This document shows positions 36,441-46,663 of a stretch of DNA of 64,000 nucleotides, piece by piece. The notes beneath the pieces were generated by a model that was given only the letters and a program-made list of their open reading frames with translations, had not been told where the DNA came from and ran no database searches. Source of the stretch: JAMXLO01 sp963812505 (GTDB lineage Bacteria > Pseudomonadota > Alphaproteobacteria > Acetobacterales > Acetobacteraceae); contig CAWEVM010000017.1 of the NCBI GenBank assembly GCA_963812505.1, positions 186,001 through 250,000 of the forward strand, written 5' to 3'. Position 1 is the stretch's first letter. Each line of letters begins with the position of its first letter. Position numbers and translations under genes: made by a program.

Positions 36441-36809
36441 ATGCGATCGTTTCTATTGCTTCTCGCAATTGCCTTTACATCAATCATAGGGAATATATCG
36501 CCCGCCGAGGCATATTATCTTTATTGGTACAGAGGGCAGGTGCATGCTAATACCGAAAATGGCTGTTACGGCTTCGCCGAAGATGCTGCCAGTAGAAACG
36601 GCTTACAGAATGTCCAGCGGAATAATCTGTCGGTCTGGGGTAATTCATCCTCAGGGGATGCTCTCGCTATAATGACATGCATTGGGGGAGGTAGTGGGAA
36701 TGCGACCGCAGTTGTCATGGTCAGCAGTGACAACGGTCCCGAAGCAGATCAACTCGCAAAAGCACTTTTTTCCGTCGTGACGACGGAAATTTGTTTTGAG
36801 GGGTGTTAA
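36441..36809 (+). CDS. Small secreted protein, unknown function
   Basis: 122 residues. GGGAGG precedes the ATG. The signal peptide MRSFLLLLAIAFTSIIGNIS ends near AEA-YYLYWYRG. The mature domain of about 98 residues has four cysteines (near residues 42, 79, 118 and 122) that could form disulfides. Its base composition is clearly lower in GC than the surrounding genes, a sign of recent transfer. I do not recognise a family. It lies between two genes for other probable surface or secreted products and shares the CRP-type upstream site with the propeller gene. Confidence 0.75.
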   Translation: MRSFLLLLAIAFTSIIGNISPAEAYYLYWYRGQVHANTENGCYGFAEDAASRNGLQNVQRNNLSVWGNSSSGDALAIMTCIGGGSGNATAVVMVSSDNGPEADQLAKALFSVVTTEICFEGC

Positions 36810-37006
36810 TTAAGCTGTCAACACGAGAATGGCGAGTGGTCGGGACGGCAATCCTCCTCCGCCCCGATCAAACCCCCATCTCACGGTCAGGACGGAATCG
36901 TCTCTCTGTCAACGCGGAACGACCGGACGCCGCAAGCCAGAGCCAAACATCCGGACCTTCAAGGTGAGTGCCGCCAGAGCGGGTCGGTATTTGACAGACA
37001 AGCCGG

Positions 37007-40000
37007 TCAAGTCGCCTTAATGTCCAAATAAGCACCCCTGGTCGATGTTGTGCCAAAGCCGATGTTCAAGCTGCCATTCGTCAGGTCAGCGGTGGTGAAC
37101 CCGGCTAGGGTCAGCGATGCGGTTGATACGTGAGGGTCTGCGGCATGAAGCGTCAGGCCAGTGTAGCCAGCAGCACCCTGCCCATCGACCCACGTCAGGC
37201 GGAAGTCGGCTGGCGTGACGCCCCAGATGATCGCTGTGTCGCCAGAATGGAAGTTTGCAATGGTGTTCCAGAAGTCAGCGGTCCGATCGCGAGCATCCGC
37301 CACGAAGGTATCAGTGCCGGTGCCGCCGGATAGGAAGTTTGAACCGGTCGAGGCCTCCAGGAAATTCGTGCCGCTGCTGACCCGAATGGTGTCATCCCCA
37401 CTTCCGGCGCGGATAAACCAGTTCGGCGTGGAGGCAGCGATATTCAGGTTGTCGGTGGTGGTGGAGATATACTCGCTGGTTGGCCCTTCGATCCGGCCCG
37501 AATAGGGCTGCGCGGTCGCTGACAAAGCCTGATCCGTCGTTGTATCAAGAACCGAGAGGCCGGATGTGTTTTTTGCCGCGGCCAGCGCCAGTTCAACCGC
37601 TGTGGTGGCCTGGATCAGGCCGGCGCCCTGATCAGCTGCCGGCAGGTTCATGTTGATGGCAGATTGTTCCAGAAGATCGGTGACCTGCGACGTGGTCAGC
37701 GAGGGGTCGGCTTGCAACATCAGGGCTGTGACGGCCGCTGCCTGCGGGGAAGCCGCCGATGTCCCGAAGAACGGCTGGAAGCCTGGTACCGATGTCTGGA
37801 CGCCGTCGGGGGCAACGAAATCGACCTTGCCCGCTGACGCTGGTGCAACAAGCGGATCGCCATTCTGATCGTACAGAAGTTGACCGGGGCCGACGCTGGA
37901 GAAGTATTCCGTCCAGTCGGACGGAACTCCAGAGGCCGGCGCGCCGGACCAGTATGTCGCGCCGACAGTGTTGACGTCAGGCACCAGCTCCTGACCATGC
38001 ACGTCGCCAGATCCCTGACCGGCGAGAGGATCGTCAATGATCCCGCCAGGGTCCTGCGCGGAGACCGTGCTGCCGTCGTAAGGCGTCGTGCTGCTGACGG
38101 TGACTGTCCCTGGCGAGCCGAACAGAACGTATTTGAACTGTGAAACTGCATCCGTACTTTTTTGATAGATCGCCAGGTCATATTGTGTGCTGGTCGAAGC
38201 GACGGGCACGGACAAATTGATCTCGGGAAGAAAACCACCCCCTATATTAGCGACCTGGTTGGACGTCGCCACGATGCTGCCCGTGGTGGCAGAATATAGC
38301 ACCATCGCAATCGGGTCGGGCACGCTGGCGCCTTCCGCAGGCCAGGGTGCATCCCATTGCAGATCGATCGATGTAGCGATGCTGCCTGGGATGGCTATCG
38401 CCTGCAGCGGCGTGCCGTTGCTGAAGTCTTGCGCCGTCACGTCCTCGGCTGGTTGATCGGCGTTCAGGACAAGTGAGGCGTCTACTGGGTCCCACGCGCT
38501 TTCGTAGAACGAATCGCCAAAATTCGAGGCCGCTGTGAAGTAGTCGACCCCCGCCGAGATGGCGTTCTGGACCGCGGTATCGACCGGGCCGGCGACCTGA
38601 TAGAACGGCGTGTTAGAAAACGACCAGTCATCGACGATGATGTTGGCGCCATGCTGCACCAGGGCGGTCACACCCTGCGCGAAACTGGTCTGCCCGCCCT
38701 CTGCTGTATAGAACTCGATGGACGCCCCTGGCGCGATCTGATGCACTAGCTCGGCCATTGCCAAGCCTTCGTTTTCGACACCGTTGGCGGTCGAATCCTG
38801 CAAGATGGTAACGGCTGACGTGCCCCGGGCGGTTTCTGGCAAGTAGCCAGCTTGCGCGGCGGCATCGGCCGGATCCACAACACCGTTCACCGTGGCGTTG
38901 AAGCTGTCCGACATGATGCCGATGGTAATACCGGTGCCAATGATTGACGCACCGGCCGCCGTCGTCATTGTGCTGCGGACGGTATCTGCCTGCAGCGCCT
39001 GGTCGCCGGTGTCGATTTCATAGGATATGCTTGACGCTGATCCGGGATAGGTGATCAGCGTGCCGCCAGACCCGTCTGTGCCGGTATTCAGCACAGCGTC
39101 TGACTGGGGCCCCTGCATGGCAAGTGCTGCAACCACCGAGGTGCCATTCATAATGGTCAGCCGATCGCTCGCGGCGTCGAACGAGGCTGATGTGGCGACG
39201 ATGCCCAACAGGTCGATCGTGTCTCCCTGGCTGAAAGCGCTGATGGTTCCGGCGAAGCTGGACGGGGAGCTCAGGTCCAGCCGGATGGGTATGCGCGACA
39301 ACACGCAAGGGCAAATCGGCCGAGATCGAGCAGGTGTTTGCGAACCGCTCGCCAGCCTGATCGAACACGACTGTCTGTGTGGCTGGCACAGCGCTTTCGA
39401 GCGCCAGCGTCGCACCGGGTCCGGCCTCGAACGTTCCGGTGCCCGCCAGCGTGGCGGTTGGGGCGATGAAAGTCGTGCCGCCGAAGGCACGCAGCGTGCC
39501 GTCATTGGTAAACGTGCTGCCGCCTGCAATCGTCACGCTGGAGTCAGCCACCATCGAGCCGATCAGCACAAGATTGTCGCCTGCGGTGACATCGATAAAG
39601 CCACCGTGCAACAGGACGAAGGCCGCCTGCTGCGCGCTATTCTGCGCAGTGGCATTAATGCTGAAGGTGGATCCGCCGGAATCGGCTAAAATCGTGCCCG
39701 CAAAGCCGGTGGGCCCCGTCGCATCCAGCGCGGCGTAACCGGTGCTGATAAGGGTGGTCGTCTTGCCAAATCTCGCATCACTGGTCTCGATCACAGCCGG
39801 ATCCAGCACGCTTGTGGCGCCGATCGAGATCATTATGCCGTCTACGGGGACACCGCTGAAGGTCTCCTGGGAACCGGAAATGTCTACGGTGCCGTTGTTG
39901 ATGAACGCGACATCACCTGGATCCGGATATCCGCTTGCGCCTGCGGCTGAGGACCACAACAATTCATCGTACCAATCGCCGATACCACCGAACCATGATC

Positions 40001-40010
40001 GTGTTGTCAT
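37007..40010 (-). pseudogene. Large secreted subtilase with repeat-rich tail, one frameshift
   Basis: The start at 40010 has a perfect GGAGGT ribosome site and opens an autotransporter-like strand-repeat region (MTTRSWFGGIGDWYDELLWS, then GTTFIAPTATLAGTGTFEAG). Near 39300 the frame changes. Downstream, the other frame carries SSPSSFAGTISAFSQGDTID, a subtilase domain with ITIGIMSDSFN (Asp), NEGLAMAELVHQIAPGA and the serine motif FFGTSAASPQAAAVTALML, then an RTX-like FLSGGTGTDTFVADA near the end. Together about 1,000 residues. There is no N-terminal signal peptide, so type I secretion via the glycine-rich C-terminus is likely. The usual catalytic histidine motif HG.H is not evident; an acidic ENEGLAM replaces it, as in some bacterial relatives. 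Confidence 0.78.
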
Positions 40011-40778
40011 GTTTACCTCCACCGCTGCCTGCCAAGGCAACGATCGCGGGAGGAGGCTAGCCAATTTGGGGCGGATGCAGCGCTCAAATATATATCATCG
40101 CATGTGCTTGGTTGGTTCGATCAGATTGGAGGGTCCGTGAAATCAGAGTGGGATTGTCTGTTGCCGGTAGCGGGCCACGGGGGGTTCGGGGAACTACCGG
40201 GCAGTGCCAGCACATCCTACGCCAGATTATTATTGGTGGCAGGGCCAGTGTGAGGCTGAAGCTTGGCGGCGACGCCGGCACGGTTGGAGCTGAAAGGCGA
40301 GTCCCCGCGCAAAACTACGCGCAACAAAAAACGCCAAGCCTAACGAGGCCGACGCGAACTAACCCCGTTCATCCCGCTCGCGGTCCGCTGCGCTACCCTG
40401 ACCGGCTTAAGTCGGAACAGGGGGCAGGATTAGATCGGAATCAGTAATAATAGAACTCCGCACTGGGGGGCCCGCAGGAAGGCGAGCGCGCGGTCTGCAC
40501 TGGTCAGCGAGGCCCTGAGGCGCCCGAATGAAAAGTGCGACTCAGCTAGCTCGCGATGAGCCAGTCTTCTTATTGCCGACGACCGTCGGATCGGGTGTTC
40601 GGTCCGGCAACCCCGGGGCTACGGGCGCCGCAATAGGCGTGGAGCGTGCCAACCTCACTGTCGCTGCCGGGCAACTCGCCGCTGGGGCCGCAGGGTAGTG
40701 TGGGACCTTTGGCTGACGGACGGTGATCAGTGACCTATCGGCGCTCTTACGCTGGCCTTGGCAGTCGCTTCATCGGCC
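40011..40778. other. Intergenic region, no gene recognised
   Basis: This 768-base region separates the divergent subtilase and cyclase genes. Near 40085-40096 lies an AT-rich ATATATAT stretch that could be part of the subtilase promoter. Open frames here are short and basic and have no ribosome sites. Confidence 0.45.
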
Positions 40779-40794
40779 AGTGACACCAATCACG
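40779..40794 (+). promoter_or_regulatory. CRP-type palindrome upstream of the cyclase gene
   Basis: AGTGACACCAATCACG keeps both inner half-sites GTGA and TCAC with 6-base spacing, deviating only at the outer bases. It is centred 45 bases before the cyclase start. It could mediate feedback control by cAMP, but the evidence is the match alone. Confidence 0.45.
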
Positions 40795-40831
40795 AGCTAT
40801 TATAGCATGAATTGCTTTAGCGGGGGCCTAA

Positions 40832-43190
40832 ATGCGGGGAGCATCGGGCGGGCTACCTGCAGTCAGAGGCGGAGAACCACGGAGGTTGGCGGCCTTCGTA
40901 CACGCCGACATGGTGGGCTACAGCCTTCTGATTGGACAGGATGACGTCGGGACATATTCCCGTCTGGCGCAATTGCGCCATTCCCTCATCGAGCCGGCCC
41001 TTGAGCGGTATGGAGGGAAAATTCACAACACTGCTGGTGATTCGCTGATGATGGAGTTCTCCAGCGTATCGTCCGCCGTACGCTTTGCGGTCGAGATACA
41101 AACTCGAATACCCGAATTCGACAATGGCCAGCCTCTTGAGCGCCGTATCCGCTTCCGCATGGGTATCAACATTGGGGACGCCATCCCCGACGGTCAGAAC
41201 ATCCACGGCGACAGCGTTAATATCGCCGCACGGCTCCAAGCCATCTGCCCGCCCGGTTGCGTCTGCGTCTCGGCAGTCGTCCGCAATCACGTCCAGGGAC
41301 TGGACCTGCAATTCGAACCGATGGGTACCGTTCAGCTAAAGAACATCGCGCAACCGGTCGAAGCTTTCGTCGTGCGCCTGGATGGACGGGTTCGATCCAG
41401 GCGTCGCTCAGCAATGACGGTCGCATGTGTCTTGCTTGGTCTCATCGTAGCCGGCATTGGTGGGTGGCTGTGGTACCCACGCGACACACGACCGACAGTG
41501 GACGCATCCACTGATACTCTTTCCATAGCTGTCCTGCCATTCATCAATTTGAGTGGCGATCACGATGAAGACTACCTCGCCGATGGTATCTCGGAGGATT
41601 TGACGACCGACCTCTCGCACCTCGATGGCGCTCTTGTCGTTGCCCGCGAATCGGCTTTCTCGTATCGGGGCAAGCAGGTGGATATCCGCGATGTTGGTCG
41701 GCAGCTTGGGGTCCGCTTTGTGCTCGAAGGTAGCGTCCGCAAGCTCGGGGATGCAGTACGGATCAACGCCCAGCTTATCGCCGCCTACAATGGTGTCCAC
41801 GTCTGGGCAGACCGGTTCGATCAGCCCTTGCGCGATCTTCGGAATGGTCAGGACAGCACGGTTCAGCGCATTGGCACAGCCCTCAATATCAGGTTCGATA
41901 AGACAAAGCGCCAGCCGGCGATGGCCGAGCCGGCAGCCTATGATCTGGTGCTGCGTGCTAGGGCGATTCTGCAAGAACCACGCAGCGAGGATGGCAACAA
42001 CATAGCTTTGGGTTATTTTGAACAAGCCCTGCGGAAAGACCCCAAATCAGTCGCCGCCAAGGCCGGCGTGGCGGCGATGCTTCTACAATCCAACCGCTCG
42101 ATCAACCGGGCGGCCACCTTGGTCGATCGAGCGGAATGGGTGGCGCCCAACGCACCCGACGTGTTGGGTGCCAAGTTCTGGTTGCTTATGCGTCAGCAAC
42201 GGTATGAGCAGGCAGTGGCGACCTTCAGTCATTTGCTTGATATCAATTCAAGTTCGGCCGGCGTTGCTGCCGAATTCGTCCAGTGCATCAGATGTTGGGG
42301 TAACGTCAACAATGCCATCCCTTTGCTTGAACGCACGGCGCGTCTCAATCCTCTCTCCGCGAACCGGGATGTCATTTATGTTACGCTCGGTCGCATGCTG
42401 ATCATGGTTGCGCGCGACGCCGACGCAATAGATTGGTTGCAGAAGGTGCTCGATTTGGTAGCCCATATGCCACCCTCGCAACTCGCCAAACGCAACGACA
42501 ACGAGGTCGAAAATACCAAGCTATACCTCGCCGCCGCCTACGCCCTGAGCGGCCGAACTCGACGATGCACATACGATACTCGCATCGGCAATGTCGTCGC
42601 CGCGAATGAGTGACTTCACAATTCGCTGGTTCATCACCAGAATTCCAGTGTACTATAGTGCAGACCAACGAGCGCAGGAAATGCGTCTGGCCGAGGGGTT
42701 TCGGTTAGCCGGCGCCCCCGATCATCTCGACGAAAGCGCTGATTATCATATCGCATCCACTGCTACCCTGTACGAGAAGATGAATTCACCGACGCCGATG
42801 ACCGTTCCTGGAGGTACCACGGTCACCACCGAAGAACTGGTGCGATTGCTGGAGACCAAGCCACTGGTGCTGACGACGACTCCACAGAACCCGACGGTTC
42901 CCGGCGCCATTCGAATCGACTTTCCTGAGACCGGCACCTTCACTGACGAGTGGCAGACTGCATTAGACACAGTGGTGGCGCAAGCCACCCACGGCGATAA
43001 GCAGCATCCCATCGTGACCTTCGCATGGTGCGTCCAGCGGTGGCAGAGCCGCAATCTCGCACTGCGGTTGATCGCCTTGGGCTACACACATGTCTACTGG
43101 TATCGCGGAGGCTGGGAGGCTTGGGACAGCCACAATCTACCCAAGGCGCCGCTTACCTCGCAGTTTATCGCGGTCTCTCATGGCGATTAG
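40832..43190 (+). pseudogene. Adenylate cyclase - TolB-like - TPR - rhodanese fusion, one frameshift
   Basis: Residues about 15-180 are a class III cyclase domain: FVHADMVGYSLLIGQDD, GDSLMMEF, IHGDSVNIAARLQAI with the expected metal-binding aspartates and transition-state Asn/Arg. A transmembrane helix follows (VACVLLGLIVAGIGGWLWYP), then a TolB-like domain (IAVLPFINLSGDHDEDYLAD) and TPR-like helices. Near 42552 one extra C shifts the frame. Without it, reading continues (ALSGELDDAHTILASAMSSP) into the sequence ending with a rhodanese-like domain (YTHVYWYRGGWEAWDSHNLP). The first part as written ends at 42613. Shift and fusion together argue for one gene of about 785 codons. It would make cAMP in response to unknown signals. 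Confidence 0.8.
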
Positions 43191-43529
43191 CGGTAGCGTT
43201 GCTGGGTGGTTCTTTTCCGCGTCGGATTGGCCGCCACTTCGCGCGGACCTCCACTTTGCTAAGGTTGTTCACCGCTTCCTACGCCGAGGATTCGTGATGT
43301 CGGTCTAGTACGAGGTGTCAGCCCCAATCGGTGAGTTTCTTGGTACTGCTGTTTATGTTTGTGCGCATATTCGCTCGGAAGGTGCCAGGACGGTCGCGGT
43401 CGGTCATCCCTATTCGCCCGCAACGACCGTCCGGAAGGTTCGCAGAGTATTTAAATCGGTTACGGGACGGGGTTGAGCGGCTCGAATTGCCTGTGATTCT
43501 ATCTGCGGCGCCGCTTCGCGAGGTGCCCC
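43191..43529. other. Short region without recognised genes
   Basis: About 340 bases following the rhodanese end. I see only chance frames that overlap the previous gene. The region leads directly into a transposase fragment. Confidence 0.4.
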
Positions 43530-43616
43530 TATGTGGACGACGGAGAACCGCCCCCGCTACGACCGGGACAAGCTGCGCTACCCGAGTGACCTGACCGATG
43601 CCGAGTGGTCTCTGTA
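43530..43616 (+). pseudogene. N-terminal fragment of an IS5-family transposase
   Basis: Twenty-eight codons, MWTTENRPRYDRDKLRYPSD then LTDAEWSL and a stop, match the conserved start of IS5/IS427-type transposases (recalled). The remainder of the transposase is not found downstream. This is a leftover of an insertion sequence. Confidence 0.7.
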
Positions 43617-44147
43617 GCCGCGACAGTGATACTCGGTCGTAAGGCGACGGCTAGATTTACAAGTGTCGCGGTTGGGTAGGCTGTTTCTCCGTCCCGAAGG
43701 GGGTAGGTCTTTTGCTGCACGCCGTGGTGCATCCTGCGGACGTTCCCAGGTTGGACCAGAAGGCGTCGCTTACATTGTCGGCAAGGTCGATCGCCCGGTC
43801 GCCGCCAACTGAGAGCTTCGGCGGGTGCGTGCTGGTCACGCACCCGTTCGTGGACGCCGAAGCCTTCCGCCTTTGGAAACCGACCGCCTCTGGTTCAGCC
43901 GGAAGCATTTGTGGAGAGGGCGCGCGAAGCTGCGAAGCTCGGGTTCCATGTCCACCCGCACATGCTGCGGCACGCCACGGGTCTGCCGGCGGCTTAACGT
44001 CCCTATCGGCCGCCTCGACGCGGCGCGGCAAGGCAGCGCGACGGCCTGGCGCGCGGCGCGGTGGCGTCGGGAGCGAGTGACAATTAGTCCCTTACGGGCC
44101 AACACTTCTCGCCCGCTGCGTGGAATTGCACCATCGGTTAAATCCCA
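43617..44147. other. Mobile-element debris without identifiable gene
   Basis: Several overlapping frames of 60-130 codons exist on both strands but none shows a protein-like signature or ribosome site. The codon usage looks like overlap of GC-rich random frames. Confidence 0.35.
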
Positions 44148-44450
44148 TCAAATCATAGCCGGAATGATAACCGCCTCGGTGATCCGTTCCGCCGCTGCGG
44201 TCGCGGCACGTCCGGCCTTGGTCAGGTAGTAGCGGTAGGTACCGGTGACGTGTTTGATAACCCCAAGGTCGAGCAGTCGGCGCAGGTGTCGCGACAGTCG
44301 GGTGAGTGAGAACATGCCGAGGTGCGGCAACAACTGGCTGCGGCGAACGCCGGCGATGTTGACCCTCGGGTTTTACAAGGCGTGCAGCAGGGCTTTGTCC
44401 GCCGGAGCGAAGAAGTTGATCCCTTGCACCGTCTTGCCGTCCACTTCACG
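44148..44450 (-). pseudogene. C-terminal winged-helix fragment of a mobile-element-associated protein
   Basis: A minus-strand reading contains LTRLSRHLRRLLDLGVIKHV and YRYYLTKAGRAATAAAERIT, preceded in another frame by residues like DKALLHALQNPRVNIAGV. This resembles the C-terminus of a large uncharacterised protein common in alphaproteobacterial and cyanobacterial mobile regions (recalled similarity). The start and N-terminal domains are missing, and a frame change near 44330 separates the two pieces. Confidence 0.45.
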
Positions 44451-44488
44451 CGGCCTGGTCAGGCGGCCCAGCGCCCGAACCCCGGCGG

Positions 44489-44746
44489 AGAATCAGGCGT
44501 GGCACCCTCAAGTGGTTGTTCGACGTGCAGATCGATATCCAGGGCGTCGAAATTGATGTGCGGGGATTCCAAGGCCGAGAGAGGCGCGGCGCGATTTCCA
44601 TCCGTGCGCCGCAATTCCGTGGCGGCGATGGGCGATGGCTGCCTGCGCTGATATTACCCGACAACGTCATGTCCGCGATCGGCGATGCGTTTGTCGAGGA
44701 GATCTGTAGGCCGGAGTTGGCGGGGAAAGGACGGCTCGCAGACTGA
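44489..44746 (+). pseudogene. Open fragment of a small conserved protein
   Basis: The frame reads RIRRGTLKWLFDVQIDIQGV then EIDVRGFQGRERRGAISIRA and ends EEICRPELAGKGRLAD before a TGA. The strand pattern with WLPALILPDN suggests a compact beta domain, perhaps of SpoVG-like kind; this is a weak guess. No proper ATG or ribosome site is found, so the 5' end may have been lost. Confidence 0.35.
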
Positions 44747-44929
44747 GATGTATCGCGGTGCATTGCGTAGTGCCGCCGCTATTCCCACGAGTTGGCGATC
44801 AGATAGGGTTGCAGCACTCGCGACGGTCATCACCCCAGGCGGCCGAAAGCCGTGATCGAAATCATGGCATGTGTTCGCAAACTAAAGTCTGCGGAACATT
44901 CCACTTGCAACGGGAGCCTGCCGCGTCTA

Positions 44930-44956
44930 CTGTTCCGCAATGCCGTCCCGGAACAG
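44930..44956. promoter_or_regulatory. Inverted repeat just upstream of the resolvase gene
   Basis: CTGTTCCG at 44930-44937 is inverted at 44949-44956 (CGGAACAG) with an 11-base spacer, ending 12 bases before the resolvase GTG. A related GCGGAACATTCC is at 44891. It could be the resolvase binding (res) or autoregulatory site, as these lie just upstream of resolvase genes in Tn3-type elements. Confidence 0.45.
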
Positions 44957-44967
44957 GAGCGTAATTA

Positions 44968-45531
44968 GTGTCCATTTATGGATATGCCCGGGTCTCCACG
45001 GAGGATCAGGAGCTTGGCCTGCAAGTCGCCGCCTTGATCGATGCCGGCGTGGCGCAGAAGGACATCGTAAAGGAGAAGGCTACCGGCAGGGAAGGTGCTG
45101 ATCGGCCGAAATATGTCGAGTTGCTGGCCAAGCTTCGCGATGGTGACAAGCTGGTTGTCTGGAAGGTCGATCGGCTTGGGCGCTCAACTCTCGACGCACT
45201 GAACACAGCCAAGGATTTGGATGCACGCGGCGTGCGCATAGTCATCACGACGCTGGGCGTTGATCTGAAGACGCCAGCTGGCCGGCTCGTGTTTGGTGTG
45301 CTGGCGCAGATAGCGGAGTTCGAGCGTGAGCTGATCAAGGAGCGTGTGGCGGCCGGCATAGCGGCGGCCAGGAAGCGGGGAGTGGCGTTTGGTCGCCGGC
45401 ACACCCTTCGCCCCAACCAGCGCGCAGAAGCCGTTAAGATGCACCTGGAGGAAGGCAAGAGCATCGGTCAGATAGCCGCGCTGTTTGGATGTGGGCGCAC
45501 CGTTGTGCATCGGGCGATCAAGGGTGCATAG
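44968..45531 (+). CDS. Serine recombinase, resolvase family
   Basis: 187 residues from a GTG start behind AGGAG. It has the nucleophile region YGYARVSTEDQELGLQVAAL, DKLVVWKVDRLGRSTLDALN and EFERELIKERVAAGIAAARK, and a C-terminal HTH with SIGQIAALFGCGRTVVHRAI. It is a second, distinct member of the family in this window (the other is at 32995). A small unknown gene follows 10 bases later. Confidence 0.92.
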   Translation: MSIYGYARVSTEDQELGLQVAALIDAGVAQKDIVKEKATGREGADRPKYVELLAKLRDGDKLVVWKVDRLGRSTLDALNTAKDLDARGVRIVITTLGVDLKTPAGRLVFGVLAQIAEFERELIKERVAAGIAAARKRGVAFGRRHTLRPNQRAEAVKMHLEEGKSIGQIAALFGCGRTVVHRAIKGA

Positions 45532-45541
45532 GCTTCTCGCC

Positions 45542-45775
45542 ATGGCCCAATCGCCCCAAGCACTCCGGGATCACTCCCTCATCCTCATCGAGCACGCCAA
45601 GCGGGTCATCGCGCACGCCTGTAAGGTCCGTGAGAACGCCGAGGCCGCGCGCCTCCGGTCGATCCAGGCCAGGGCGATGGCGCAGGCGGCCAGCGCGTCA
45701 GCTGGCAAGCACCGAGCGAGCAGCCAGGCAACTACACGGCGGAACGCAGTGCGTGCGCGCACGGTGGCCTCCTGA
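45542..45775 (+). CDS. Small basic helical protein, unknown
   Basis: 77 residues starting MAQSPQALRDHSLILIEHAK, rich in alanine and arginine, without signal peptide. It lies 10 bases after the resolvase stop and may be co-transcribed. There is no convincing ribosome site, so the call is moderate. No function is known. Confidence 0.45.
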   Translation: MAQSPQALRDHSLILIEHAKRVIAHACKVRENAEAARLRSIQARAMAQAASASAGKHRASSQATTRRNAVRARTVAS

Positions 45776-45951
45776 TTGGGTTTTGTTTACCCCCTGACCC
45801 GGCAAGCCGCGCGACGGGGCCACGCTATCGGCGAGGGAGGCGGTCGTGAAGGTGCGATTTTCGGGATGTGGTGGCCGCGTGGGGGCACGTGTTCGCCGTC
45901 GTCAGATCGCGGTAAAGCGAAATCGCGGGGCTCACCGTACGCGCGATGTGA

Positions 45952-46140
45952 TCAGTGGATGGTCTTGCTGTCGTGGGTGATGATTATGCGCCCGATCGTG
46001 CCGCCGACCTCCCAGCCTGGCACCAATGAGATCCATGTTCCCGCTTGCGATGTGCCGGGTTGACCGCGCTTGGCGATCCTGACCCCATCGACGACAAGGT
46101 AGAACTCCCCGTCCTCTTGCTCGGTGCGTATCTCCGCCAT
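45952..46140 (-). CDS. Small conserved protein, unknown
   Basis: 62 residues, MAEIRTEQEDGEFYLVVDGV..., then GTWISLVPGWEVGGTIGRII and a TIH end. The ATG at 46140 has GGAGG at good spacing; an upstream start adding eight residues is less likely. The composition suggests a small beta-rich cytosolic protein. No family is assigned. Confidence 0.6.
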   Translation of the reverse strand: MAEIRTEQEDGEFYLVVDGVRIAKRGQPGTSQAGTWISLVPGWEVGGTIGRIIITHDSKTIH

Positions 46141-46374
46141 TGATTGGTCCTCCTGCTGCCTCAACGCGGCGCATTGGTGCCTTCGTTGCCTGGTCAGCTT
46201 GAACTGCCTCCAACAAGCAACCCAGCGACGGCATCAGCGTTCCAATAGTTCTATGTATGCTGGAGGCCCGAAGCATGAGATCACATCTGTATGGAGCTAT
46301 CGCTGCCATGATCACGCCACCGGCAGGCGCCAAACGTTGAGAACAGCGGGCTTCGACAATAACGGGAGCAATCC

Positions 46375-46602
46375 ATGAAACCAATCCTTGCGATTGCGAC
46401 TCTGGCGCTGGTCGCTCTGGTAATTGAAGACAAGGCCCGGCAGCTTGCTGGTGACGCTCAGAGTGCTTACGGCGGGGCGGTAGACCAAGCCCGCGAATCC
46501 TCAGTAGCCTTGAGCAAAAAAGTGGAGGATCGACCTGTTGTGGCGGTGCTAATGGCGGCCGGAATCGGTTATGCTCTGTCGAGACTGCTTCCGCGCTGGT
46601 GA
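46375..46602 (+). CDS. Small membrane-anchored protein (YqjD/ElaB-like)
   Basis: 75 residues: a hydrophobic N-terminus (MKPILAIATLALVALVIEDK), a charged helix with AGDAQSAYGGAVDQARESS, and a C-terminal hydrophobic segment (VVAVLMAAGIGYALSRLLPR). The pattern resembles the DUF883/CsbD-like stress proteins that bind the inner membrane by a C-terminal GYALSRL-type tail. Function in stationary phase or stress is inferred from that resemblance only. Confidence 0.65.
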   Translation: MKPILAIATLALVALVIEDKARQLAGDAQSAYGGAVDQARESSVALSKKVEDRPVVAVLMAAGIGYALSRLLPRW

Positions 46603-46663
46603 ACGCTGTTGGGCATCCGCACGGCCATACTCAGATTTCGTCCCATTGCCGCCGCCTTTGCCG

